From contig SFIE01000002.1 of assembly GCA_004555405.1 (NCBI GenBank), forward strand, positions 75,000 through 138,999: DNA of 64,000 nucleotides, written 5' to 3'. The notes under the pieces were generated by a model. That model was not told where the DNA came from and did not search any database. It saw only the letters and a program-made list of their open reading frames with translations. Origin of the DNA: Subdoligranulum sp. (GTDB lineage Bacteria; Bacillota; Clostridia; Oscillospirales; Ruminococcaceae). Below are positions 57,374 to 64,000 of this stretch, in pieces (the first letter of the stretch is position 1; each line of letters starts with the position of its first letter). Made by a program: the position numbers and the translations under genes.

Positions 57374-60079
57374 ATGAAGCAACTCGCAAAACAGTACGAT
57401 CCCGCGCAGGTGGAAGATCGTATTTACGAATTCTGGTGCAAGGGCGGCTATTTTCACACGCAGATCGACCGCAGCAAAAAGCCTTATACCATCGTGATGC
57501 CCCCGCCCAATGTTACCGGCCAGCTGCACATGGGCCATGCCATGGACAACACTTTGCAGGATATTCTGATCCGCAGCAAGCGTATGCAGGGCTATGCCGC
57601 CCTGTGGGTGCCCGGCACCGACCATGCATCCATTGCTACCGAGGCAAAAGTGGTGGAGGCCATGCGCAAGGAAGGCCTGACCAAAGAAATGCTGGGCCGC
57701 GATGGTTTTTTGGAGCGTGCCTGGGACTGGAAAAACAAATACGGCAACCGTATCGTCAGCCAGCTGAAAAAGCTGGGCACCAGCTGCGACTGGCAGCGTG
57801 AGCGCTTTACCATGGACGATGGCTGCAGCGATGCCGTGAAGGAAGTGTTTGTGCGCCTGTACGAAAAGGGCGGCATCTATCGCGGTAACTCGATGGTGAA
57901 CTGGTGCCCCCATTGCAACACCTCTATTTCCAATGCCGAGGTGGAGCATGAGGAAAAGGACGGCAACTTCTGGCATCTTTTGTACCCCGTAAAGGAAACC
58001 GGCGAAATGCTGGAGCTGGCCACCACCCGCCCCGAAACCATGCTGGGCGATACCGCCGTGGCCATCAACCCCGATGATCCCCGCTATAAGCACCTGCATG
58101 GCTGCCATGTCATGCTGCCCCTGATCAACAAGGAAATCCCCATTGTGTGCGATGAGCACGCCGACATGGAAAAGGGCACCGGCGTGGTGAAGATCACCCC
58201 CGCACATGACCCCAACGACTTCCAGGTGGGCCTGCGCCATGATCTGCCCATTGTGCGTGTGTTTACCTATGACGGTCACATGACCGGCGCCGAGGATAAG
58301 GCAGCAGCCGATGCTGTGTTTGCCGCAGGCAAAAACACGGTGAACGAGCCCCATGTGCTGGACTGCGGCAAGTATGCCGGCATGACCACGATCGAAGCCC
58401 GCAAGGCCATTGTGGAGGATCTGAAAGCGGGCGGCTATCTGAAGGAAGTGGAGCCCCTCAAGCATGAGGTGGGCACCTGCTATCGCTGCCACAGCGTGAT
58501 CGAGCCCATGGTATCCAAGCAGTGGTTCGTGCGCATGGAGCCCTTGGCCAAGCCTGCCATTGAAAGCGTGGAAAAGGGCGAGATCAAGTTTGTGCCCGAG
58601 CGCTTTACCAAAAACTATATCAACTGGATGAACGATACCCGCGACTGGTGCATCAGCCGTCAGCTGTGGTGGGGCCATCAGATCCCGGCATGGTATTGCC
58701 AGGACTGCGATGAAACCATCGTGGCCAAAGAGGCCCCCTGCACCTGCCCCCGCTGCGGCGGCAAAAACCTGCAGCAGGACCCTGACACGCTGGACACCTG
58801 GTTCAGCAGCGCATTGTGGCCCTTCAGCACGCTGGGCTGGCCCAATGAGGACAGCGAGGACCTGAAGTTCTTCTATCCCACCAGCACGCTGGTCACCGGC
58901 TATGATATCATTGGCTTCTGGGTGAGCCGCATGATCTTCAGCGGCCTGGCTTACACCGGCAAGGCACCGTTTGACACCGTGTGCGTACACGGCATCGTGC
59001 GCGACAGCCAGGGCCGCAAAATGAGCAAGAGCCTTGGCAACGGCATCGACCCGCTGGAAGTGATCGACCAGTACGGCGCCGACGCATTGCGCTTTATGCT
59101 GATCGACGGCTCTACGCCCGGCAATGATATGCGCTACAGCGAAGAAAAGGTAAAGGCTGCCCGCAACTTTGCCAACAAGCTGTGGAATGCTGCCCGCTTT
59201 GTGCTGATGAACATCCCCGAGGGCTTCCAGGCCGGTATGCCTGCGGTGGAAGATCTGGACATGAGCGATAAGTGGGTGCTGAGCGAGCTGAACAAAACGG
59301 CCCGCGATATGACGGCCAACATGGACAGCTATGATATGGGCCTTGCCGCAGCCAAGATCCAGAACTTTATCTGGGATGTATACTGCGACTGGTATATCGA
59401 GATCTGCAAGAGCCGCTTGAACGGCGGTGACGACAAGCAGGCCGATGTGGCCCGCAAGGTGCTGGTGTATGTGCTGGACCGCGCACTGCGTCTGCTGCAC
59501 CCCATCATGCCGTTTGTGACCGAAGAGATCTATCAGGCTCTGCCCGGCAGCGCCGAAACCATTATGAATCAGAGCTGGCCTGTGTTTGATGCGGAGCATG
59601 ACTGGCCCGAGGAATGCGCCGACTTTGAAAAGCTGATGGATTACATCAAGGCTGTGCGTGCTGCCCGCAACGAAATGGGCGTACACCCTGCGAAAAAGAC
59701 CACGATGGTCATTGAAACCGGCGCACCCGAAGCATTTGAAAAGGGTCAGGCGTATCTGGCCAAGTTTGCTTTTGCCACCGAGGTGACTCTGGTGCCCAAA
59801 TACGAGGGCAGCACCGACGGCATGGTGCAGGTGGCCACCGATTCCGCACGCGGCTTTATCCCCATGATGGAGCTGATCGACCGCGACAAGGAGTTGGCTC
59901 GTTTGAACAAGGAAAAAGAAAAGGTTCAGAAAGAGATCGACCAGTTCACCCGCCAGCTCAGCAACGAGGGCTTTGTGAACAAGGCTCCCGCACAGCTGGT
60001 GGAGGATATTCGCCAAAAGCTGGCTGCACGCCAGGATAAGATCGCCAACATTGAGCAGGCACTGGCTGCTTTGGGCTGA
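57374..60079 (+). CDS. valS: Valyl-tRNA synthetase
   Basis: 901 aa, class Ia. HIGH motif PPPNVTGQLHMGHAMD (about 41-56), KMSKS loop GRKMSKSLGNG, an editing CP1 domain with TTRPETMLGDTAVAINP and a zinc-like CPRCGG segment in DETIVAKEAPCTCPRCGG. The C-terminal coiled-coil arm (KELARLNKEKEKVQKEIDQF, about 835-900) binds tRNA. Start ATG 57374 with AAGGAGG, just after the T-box terminator; upstream open frame is leader. Regulated by the T-box. A terminator follows. Confidence 0.98.
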   Translation: MKQLAKQYDPAQVEDRIYEFWCKGGYFHTQIDRSKKPYTIVMPPPNVTGQLHMGHAMDNTLQDILIRSKRMQGYAALWVPGTDHASIATEAKVVEAMRKEGLTKEMLGRDGFLERAWDWKNKYGNRIVSQLKKLGTSCDWQRERFTMDDGCSDAVKEVFVRLYEKGGIYRGNSMVNWCPHCNTSISNAEVEHEEKDGNFWHLLYPVKETGEMLELATTRPETMLGDTAVAINPDDPRYKHLHGCHVMLPLINKEIPIVCDEHADMEKGTGVVKITPAHDPNDFQVGLRHDLPIVRVFTYDGHMTGAEDKAAADAVFAAGKNTVNEPHVLDCGKYAGMTTIEARKAIVEDLKAGGYLKEVEPLKHEVGTCYRCHSVIEPMVSKQWFVRMEPLAKPAIESVEKGEIKFVPERFTKNYINWMNDTRDWCISRQLWWGHQIPAWYCQDCDETIVAKEAPCTCPRCGGKNLQQDPDTLDTWFSSALWPFSTLGWPNEDSEDLKFFYPTSTLVTGYDIIGFWVSRMIFSGLAYTGKAPFDTVCVHGIVRDSQGRKMSKSLGNGIDPLEVIDQYGADALRFMLIDGSTPGNDMRYSEEKVKAARNFANKLWNAARFVLMNIPEGFQAGMPAVEDLDMSDKWVLSELNKTARDMTANMDSYDMGLAAAKIQNFIWDVYCDWYIEICKSRLNGGDDKQADVARKVLVYVLDRALRLLHPIMPFVTEEIYQALPGSAETIMNQSWPVFDAEHDWPEECADFEKLMDYIKAVRAARNEMGVHPAKKTTMVIETGAPEAFEKGQAYLAKFAFATEVTLVPKYEGSTDGMVQVATDSARGFIPMMELIDRDKELARLNKEKEKVQKEIDQFTRQLSNEGFVNKAPAQLVEDIRQKLAARQDKIANIEQALAALG

Positions 60080-60098
60080 TCAAGATAATTTTCACGCA

Positions 60099-60144
60099 GC
60101 AAGGCTCCTTTGCTTCCCGGCGGGCACAAAGGAGCCTTGCTTTC
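60099..60144 (+). terminator. Terminator of valS
   Basis: GCAAGGCTCCTTT pairs with AAAGGAGCCTTGC and is followed by TTTC. Confidence 0.8.
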
Positions 60145-60295
60145 CCTATAGCATATTTTCAAACGGTTTTCCCGGCGGGCAAAGAAAAATGAAGGAATCC
60201 TCACAATTTGTTCATCCTTTGATCAAAAAATGTGCTATGATGTATGCACCGCGAAAGCGGAAAAAACGGCATGGAAAATAAAAGGAGAACAAATT

Positions 60296-60787
60296 TTGAA
60301 GCAACAAAAATACTCCCCATGGCTGATCGTGTTTCGTGTGCTGTTCACGCTGCTCACCGCTGTGCTGATCGTGTTTATTTTTGAACGCTCGCTGCAAAAC
60401 GGCGCAATTTCGGCACAGGAAAGCCAGCGTATGCTGCTGGCAATGCAGCGTGTGCTGGCCAAATTTACCGACCGTGAGCTTTCACTGCACTTTGTGCGCA
60501 AGCTGGCGCATTTTGCTGAATATACGGCGCTTGGCTTTTTGCTGCAAATGTGTCTGCGCGTGTATACCCGGCATTATGTAAAGCATATCTCCTGGCCGCT
60601 GCTTGGGGGAATTGCGGTTGCGCTGGCCGATGAAACCATTCAGCTGTACACACCGGGGCGCAGCAGCAGCGTTTGGGATGTCTGGCTGGATTTTTCGGGC
60701 GTATGCAGCGGAGTGTTTGCAGCGCTTTTGGTGTTAACATTTTTTCACATGATGAAATGGTTTATACTGCATGATATGGAAGGGTGA
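60296..60787 (+). CDS. VanZ family membrane protein, second copy
   Basis: 163 aa from a TTG start (60296) with AAGGAG 8 bases upstream; the ATG at 60230 would add 22 residues read from the leader. Four helices and the VanZ pattern VRKLAHFAEYTALGFLLQM, then ADETIQLYTPGRSSSVWDVWLDFSGVCSG. It shares the RKxAHF and DExxQ...PGR motifs with the VanZ gene at 50397 but the rest is diverged. The stop overlaps the region just before folC, so both are probably co-transcribed. Role unknown. Confidence 0.87.
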   Translation: MKQQKYSPWLIVFRVLFTLLTAVLIVFIFERSLQNGAISAQESQRMLLAMQRVLAKFTDRELSLHFVRKLAHFAEYTALGFLLQMCLRVYTRHYVKHISWPLLGGIAVALADETIQLYTPGRSSSVWDVWLDFSGVCSGVFAALLVLTFFHMMKWFILHDMEG

Positions 60788-60792
60788 ACAAA

Positions 60793-62082
60793 ATGACGGC
60801 AGAACAGGCGATCGAAAAAATTCATGCACTGCCTCGCATGAGTGAAACCACGCTGGAGCGCATGAAAAAACTATTGAGCAAATTGGGCGATCCGCAAAAA
60901 AAGCTGAAATTCGTACATGTGGCCGGCACAAACGGCAAGGGAACGGTGTGCAGCCTTACGGCGGCCATGCTGCGGGAAGCCGGGCTGAAAACCGGCCTTA
61001 CCATCAGCCCCTATGTGCTGGATTTTCGCGAGAGAATGCAGATCAACGGTGAAATGATCCCCAAGCGCACCCTGACGGCACTGACCGGCCGGGTTTTGGC
61101 GGCCTGCGATGAAATGATGGACGAGTACGGGGAATGCCCGGTGGAGTTCGAGGCCGTCACGGCGGTGGCCCTTTTGTGGTTTGCCGCTGAAAATTGTGAC
61201 ATTGTGGTGATGGAAACCGGCCTTGGCGGGCGCTTTGACGCCACCACGGCGGCAACCGACAAGGACAATTTGCTGGTGAGCGCAGTTACCCGCATCGGGC
61301 TGGACCACACCGAGTTTTTGGGCGAAACGCTGGCCAAGATCGCGCAGGAAAAGGCAGGCATTTTTGTGCAGCAGCGCCCGGTGATCTGCTATCCTGAGCA
61401 GCCCAGAGAGGCCTTGGCCGAGCTGCTGGCGGAAGCATCTCAAAAGGACTGCGAATGGATCTGCCCGGAAACGGACGATCTGGAAATTTACAAAGGCCGC
61501 AAATTGGAAAACCACATCAACTACGGCGGCTACGAAGCCCGATTGGCCTATCCGGGCCGTCATCAGGCGCTCAATGCCATGCTGGCTGTGGAGATCTGCC
61601 TCACGCTGTGGCGCAACTACGGCTATGACATTCCGGACGAAGCGATCCTGGCCGGGCTGGAAAGCTGCGATCTTCCTGCGCGCATCGAAGTGATGGCGCG
61701 GCACCCGTTCCTGATCCTGGACGGCAGCCACAATGCGGACGGCGGCGAGGCGCTGGCAGCGGCGCTGGAGGATGCCGGTTTCGAGGAGGAAAGTCTGGTA
61801 GGCGTTGTGGGAATGCTGCGCGATAAAAACGTGGATGCTTTCTTGAAATCCATGAGCCGCGTGCTTTCCAAGGTATACACCGTTACCCCGGACAGCCCGC
61901 GGGCAATGTCGGCGCAGCAGCTGGCAGAGGTGGCAAAGTTTCACATGGAGGCCATTCCCTGCGAAAGCCTGCAGCAGGCTATCAAGCTGGCCCATGCAGA
62001 AAAAAGCGAGGGCGTTGTGGTGTGCGGCAGCCTGTATTTGGCCGCAGAGGCACGCCCGCTGCTGAAAAAATATGCAGATTGA
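60793..62082 (+). CDS. folC: Folylpolyglutamate synthase / dihydrofolate synthase
   Basis: 429 aa Mur-ligase-fold enzyme. ATP loop HVAGTNGKGTVCSLTAAML (about 41-59), then SPYVLDFRERMQING, the central VMETGLGGRFDATT and LDHTEFLGETLAKIAQEKAGIF, and the C-terminal LDGSHNADGGEALA. It adds glutamates to folates. Length normal. I prefer ATG 60793 (AAGGGTG upstream) over the GTG at 60784, which overlaps the VanZ stop. It feeds the same one-carbon pool used by ThyX, encoded elsewhere in the window. Confidence 0.95.
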   Translation: MTAEQAIEKIHALPRMSETTLERMKKLLSKLGDPQKKLKFVHVAGTNGKGTVCSLTAAMLREAGLKTGLTISPYVLDFRERMQINGEMIPKRTLTALTGRVLAACDEMMDEYGECPVEFEAVTAVALLWFAAENCDIVVMETGLGGRFDATTAATDKDNLLVSAVTRIGLDHTEFLGETLAKIAQEKAGIFVQQRPVICYPEQPREALAELLAEASQKDCEWICPETDDLEIYKGRKLENHINYGGYEARLAYPGRHQALNAMLAVEICLTLWRNYGYDIPDEAILAGLESCDLPARIEVMARHPFLILDGSHNADGGEALAAALEDAGFEEESLVGVVGMLRDKNVDAFLKSMSRVLSKVYTVTPDSPRAMSAQQLAEVAKFHMEAIPCESLQQAIKLAHAEKSEGVVVCGSLYLAAEARPLLKKYAD

Positions 62083-62118
62083 CCGCTGAGCGACATTCTG
62101 CAACAAAATAATGATGCT

Positions 62119-62165
62119 AAAACCCGTATACTGGAAATGAACCGGTATACGGGTTTTATTTTTTC
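62119..62165 (+). terminator. Terminator of folC
   Basis: AAAACCCGTATAC pairs with GTATACGGGTTTT and is followed by ATTTTTT, separating folC from the spoIIA operon. Confidence 0.88.
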
Positions 62166-62223
62166 AAAGGCACAGCACGCAAAAGACTGTGCGGCTTTGG
62201 ATAAAACGGGGGAGAGTGAAAAA

Positions 62224-62538
62224 ATGGCAAAGGTTGTGTTCCGGCAGGTGGGAAGCGCGCTGGTGGCGCATCTGTCGGGAGAAATCGACCATCATGCAGC
62301 GGAAAAGCTGCGGCAGGAGATCGAGCAGCAGCTGGAACGCCGCCCGGTGGAGCAGCTGTGTTTGGATTTTGGGGGCGTTGGGTTTATGGATTCCTCGGGC
62401 GTGGGGCTGATCTTAGGGCGTGCGCGCCGAATGCGCGCCGAGCAGGGAAAGCTTACGGTGGCCGATGTGCCGCCCTCACTGGGAAAAATGCTGGATCTTG
62501 CAGGGATCCCCTACACCGCAAAGGAGGACAAGCAATGA
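62224..62538 (+). CDS. spoIIAA: Anti-sigma-F factor antagonist SpoIIAA
   Basis: 104 aa STAS-domain protein. The phosphorylated serine is Ser58 in GFMDSSGVGLILG, at the same number as in B. subtilis. Unphosphorylated SpoIIAA displaces SpoIIAB from sigma-F; SpoIIE (35655-37883) removes the phosphate. ATG 62224 follows GGGGGAGAG; 29 earlier open codons are non-coding leader. The stop overlaps spoIIAB by four bases. I could not identify a convincing sigma-H or 0A box in the leader. Confidence 0.95.
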   Translation: MAKVVFRQVGSALVAHLSGEIDHHAAEKLRQEIEQQLERRPVEQLCLDFGGVGFMDSSGVGLILGRARRMRAEQGKLTVADVPPSLGKMLDLAGIPYTAKEDKQ

Positions 62539-62969
62539 AACCGATCGATCAGATCAGCGTGCAATTTATGAGTCGAAGCGTAAACGAGGGCTTTGCCCGG
62601 GGCGTGGTGAGCGCTTTTCTGGCAAGGGCTGACCCCACGGTGGAGCAGCTGATCGATGTGAAAACCGCGGTATCAGAAGCCGTTACGAATGCCATCGTGC
62701 ATGGGTATCCCGGGCACCTTGGCCCTGTGAAACTCACGCTTGCATTTTACGAAACAGGCCTTGTGAAGATCACAGTGGCCGACAAGGGCTGCGGCATCGA
62801 GGATGTGCAGAAAGCCATGCAGCCCTTGTACACCACCGGCGATCCGGAGCTGCGCGCAGGGCTTGGCTTTGCGGTGATGCAAAATTTCACGGACAAGCTT
62901 GCCGTACATTCCAAACCCGGCAAGGGAACACGGGTGGTTTTATATAAGCAGCTTGGACGGCGCGAGTGA
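62535..62969 (+). CDS. spoIIAB: Anti-sigma-F factor / SpoIIAA kinase SpoIIAB
   Basis: 144 aa GHKL kinase. N-box SEAVTNAIVHGYPG (47-60, Asn52), G1 box VADKGCGIEDV and G2 ELRAGLGFAVM. It binds and inhibits sigma-F with ATP and phosphorylates SpoIIAA. ATGA overlap with spoIIAA gives coupled translation, which helps keep partner ratios. AAAGGAGG precedes the ATG inside spoIIAA. Confidence 0.96.
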   Translation: MKPIDQISVQFMSRSVNEGFARGVVSAFLARADPTVEQLIDVKTAVSEAVTNAIVHGYPGHLGPVKLTLAFYETGLVKITVADKGCGIEDVQKAMQPLYTTGDPELRAGLGFAVMQNFTDKLAVHSKPGKGTRVVLYKQLGRRE

Positions 62970-63006
62970 TCCCCTCTTACATATATAATATAAGGGGGAA
63001 CTTCCT

Positions 63007-63678
63007 TTGACGGATACCAAAAACAGAGAAGAATTTATTCAGCAGAATCTGGGGCTTGTACACGCCTGCGCAGGGCGTTTTCGCAGCCGAGGCATTGAGT
63101 ATGACGATTTGTATGCGGCCGGATGCGTGGGGCTCATCAAAGCCTATGATGGATTTGACTGGGGGCGCGGCGTTTGCTTTTCTACCTATGCGGTGCCGGT
63201 GATCCTGGGCGAGATCAAAAAACTGTTTCGCGATGGGGGCACCGTGAAGGTGAGCCGCTCGGTCAAAGAACTTGGCATCAAGGCATCCGCCGTAAGGGAA
63301 AAGCTTTTAAAGGAAATGGGCAGCGAACCCACGGTTTCACAAATCGCACAGCGGCTGAATGCCAGTGCGGAACAGGTGGCCATGGCACTCAAAGCGGGGC
63401 TGCCTGCAATTTCGCTTACGCCGGCAGGCGAAAACGATGGAAACCGCGAGCTGGATATTCCCATTGATTCCCCGGAAGAAGAACTGACAGACCGGATCAG
63501 TCTGCAGGAAGTGATGCAGCGCCTGAGCCCGGAAGAACAAAAGCTGATCCGGCTGCGATACTTTTGCGGAAGAACACAAAGCGAAACGGCGCGTATGCTC
63601 AATACCACGCAGGTGCAGATATCCCGGCGGGAAAGAAAATTGCTGGGATTGATGCGCCGGCAGCTGATCGGCGGCTGA
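63007..63678 (+). CDS. sigF: RNA polymerase sigma-F factor (SpoIIAC)
   Basis: 223 aa sigma-70 family factor of the sporulation group. Region 2: NLGLVHACAGRFRSRGIEYDDLYAAGCVGLIKAYDGFD followed by FSTYAVPVILGEIKKLFRD. Region 3 SEPTVSQIAQRLNAS, region 4 LSPEEQKLIRLRYFCGRTQSETARMLNTTQVQISRRE. It directs early forespore genes. TTG start at 63007 with GGGGGAA upstream, 37 bases after spoIIAB. Third gene of the classical spoIIA operon. No spoVA genes follow directly. Confidence 0.95.
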   Translation: MTDTKNREEFIQQNLGLVHACAGRFRSRGIEYDDLYAAGCVGLIKAYDGFDWGRGVCFSTYAVPVILGEIKKLFRDGGTVKVSRSVKELGIKASAVREKLLKEMGSEPTVSQIAQRLNASAEQVAMALKAGLPAISLTPAGENDGNRELDIPIDSPEEELTDRISLQEVMQRLSPEEQKLIRLRYFCGRTQSETARMLNTTQVQISRRERKLLGLMRRQLIGG

Positions 63679-63822
63679 TTACAGCTTGTATAAACGAAGC
63701 AAAAATAAACGATATATAAAGAACTATCAAGAGAAACAAAGCCAAAAGGCCGTATAAGTTTCAAAAAAGTGGGAAACAAATTGGACAAAATGTCAAAACA
63801 GAGTAAATTGCGGAAATATAGG

Positions 63823-63851
63823 TTGACTTTTGTGTATGGGAATGATAAAAT
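63823..63851 (+). promoter_or_regulatory. Strong promoter P1 at the right edge
   Basis: TTGACT (63823-63828), 17 bases, TAAAAT (63846-63851). First of two tandem promoters reading out of the window. Confidence 0.75.
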
Positions 63852-63951
63852 ACTACCATGCTCTGAAACGCGTCGGTAAATCAGCCGATGACGATCAAAG
63901 CGAAGGGCTGCTTTCACTTGAAAGGCTGCTAAAAAATAATTCAAAAAGTGC

Positions 63952-63980
63952 TTGACAAACGAAGCACAGCGAGTTATAAT
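63952..63980 (+). promoter_or_regulatory. Strong promoter P2 at the right edge
   Basis: TTGACA (63952-63957), 17 bases, TATAAT (63975-63980): perfect consensus, 129 bases after P1. The arrangement is like Gram-positive rRNA operon promoters; the transcript starts about 12 bases before the window ends. Confidence 0.88.
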
Positions 63981-64000
63981 AAGCAAGCTGCTTTGAGAGA

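Noticed and set aside
57341..60016. Open frame of 891 codons on the minus strand
   Set aside because: It is antisense to valS; the translated protein is His/Gly/Ala-rich without any domain, a typical shadow in G+C-rich DNA.
1..64000. CRISPR arrays, prophage, transposase or defence genes
   Set aside because: I looked for regularly spaced direct repeats, integrases, phage structural genes and transposase motifs and saw none. The only repeats are the small inverted-repeat elements and the tRNA-linked tandem repeat.

Overview
The window looks like chromosomal core DNA from a spore-forming member of the Clostridia, most likely the Oscillospiraceae/Ruminococcaceae (Faecalibacterium-Gemmiger-Subdoligranulum relatives). 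The reasons are spoIIE and the spoIIAA-spoIIAB-sigF operon, a Gram-positive T-box, SAM-I and FMN riboswitches, a class I hybrid cluster protein typical of anaerobes, ThyX in place of ThyA, split ThrE, DUF3048 lipoproteins, strong Shine-Dalgarno sites, and G+C-rich codons with A+T-rich promoters. The genus is inference; I see no rRNA gene to test it. There is no prophage, transposase, CRISPR array or defence island.

Layout. 1-5.3 kb: end of an SGNH hydrolase, a minus-strand trio (flavoprotein, Nudix, unknown), an RNA methyltransferase and a diguanylate cyclase. 5.4-14 kb: hcp, glpK-glpF, a cation exchanger, a cytidylate-kinase-like gene and a DUF2974 hydrolase. 14-17.7 kb: MscS channel, FMN riboswitch-ribU, SAM riboswitch-metK. 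17.8-29.3 kb: recD2-comFC-mreB-pcrA-thyX-tmk-GNAT-mltG-U32 peptidase, nearly all on the plus strand with short gaps or ATGA overlaps. 29.5-37.9 kb: transporter, phosphatase, XRE and AbrB regulators, trpS, gltX, spoIIE. 38-46 kb: tRNA-Lys, acyltransferase, three tandem DUF3048 lipoproteins, a tRNA-Gln/tRNA-Pro locus and split thrE. 46-54.6 kb: a sugar aminotransferase/ketoisomerase pair, lysA, GNAT, thioesterase, VanZ, a dehydrogenase and htpG. 54.7-64 kb: panE, a second tRNA-Gln/tRNA-Pro locus, T-box-valS, VanZ, folC, spoIIA operon, and at the edge tandem strong promoters that probably drive an rRNA operon just outside.

Genes that work together: glpK-glpF (glycerol uptake and phosphorylation), thyX-tmk (dTMP then dTDP), spoIIE with spoIIAA/AB/sigF (sigma-F activation), mreB and mltG (cell wall geometry and glycan ends), ribU and metK under their own riboswitches, and the two ThrE halves.

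The most unusual content is a family of seven approximately 172-bp inverted-repeat elements (one internally deleted, plus a remnant) spread through the window. All carry a central RNA hairpin, with at least one compensatory base-pair change. They often lie directly at gene ends. Second in interest are the duplicated tRNA-Gln/tRNA-Pro loci with a 145-bp tandem repeat carrying a tRNA fragment, the DUF3048 triplet, and a CIRCE operator in front of htpG.
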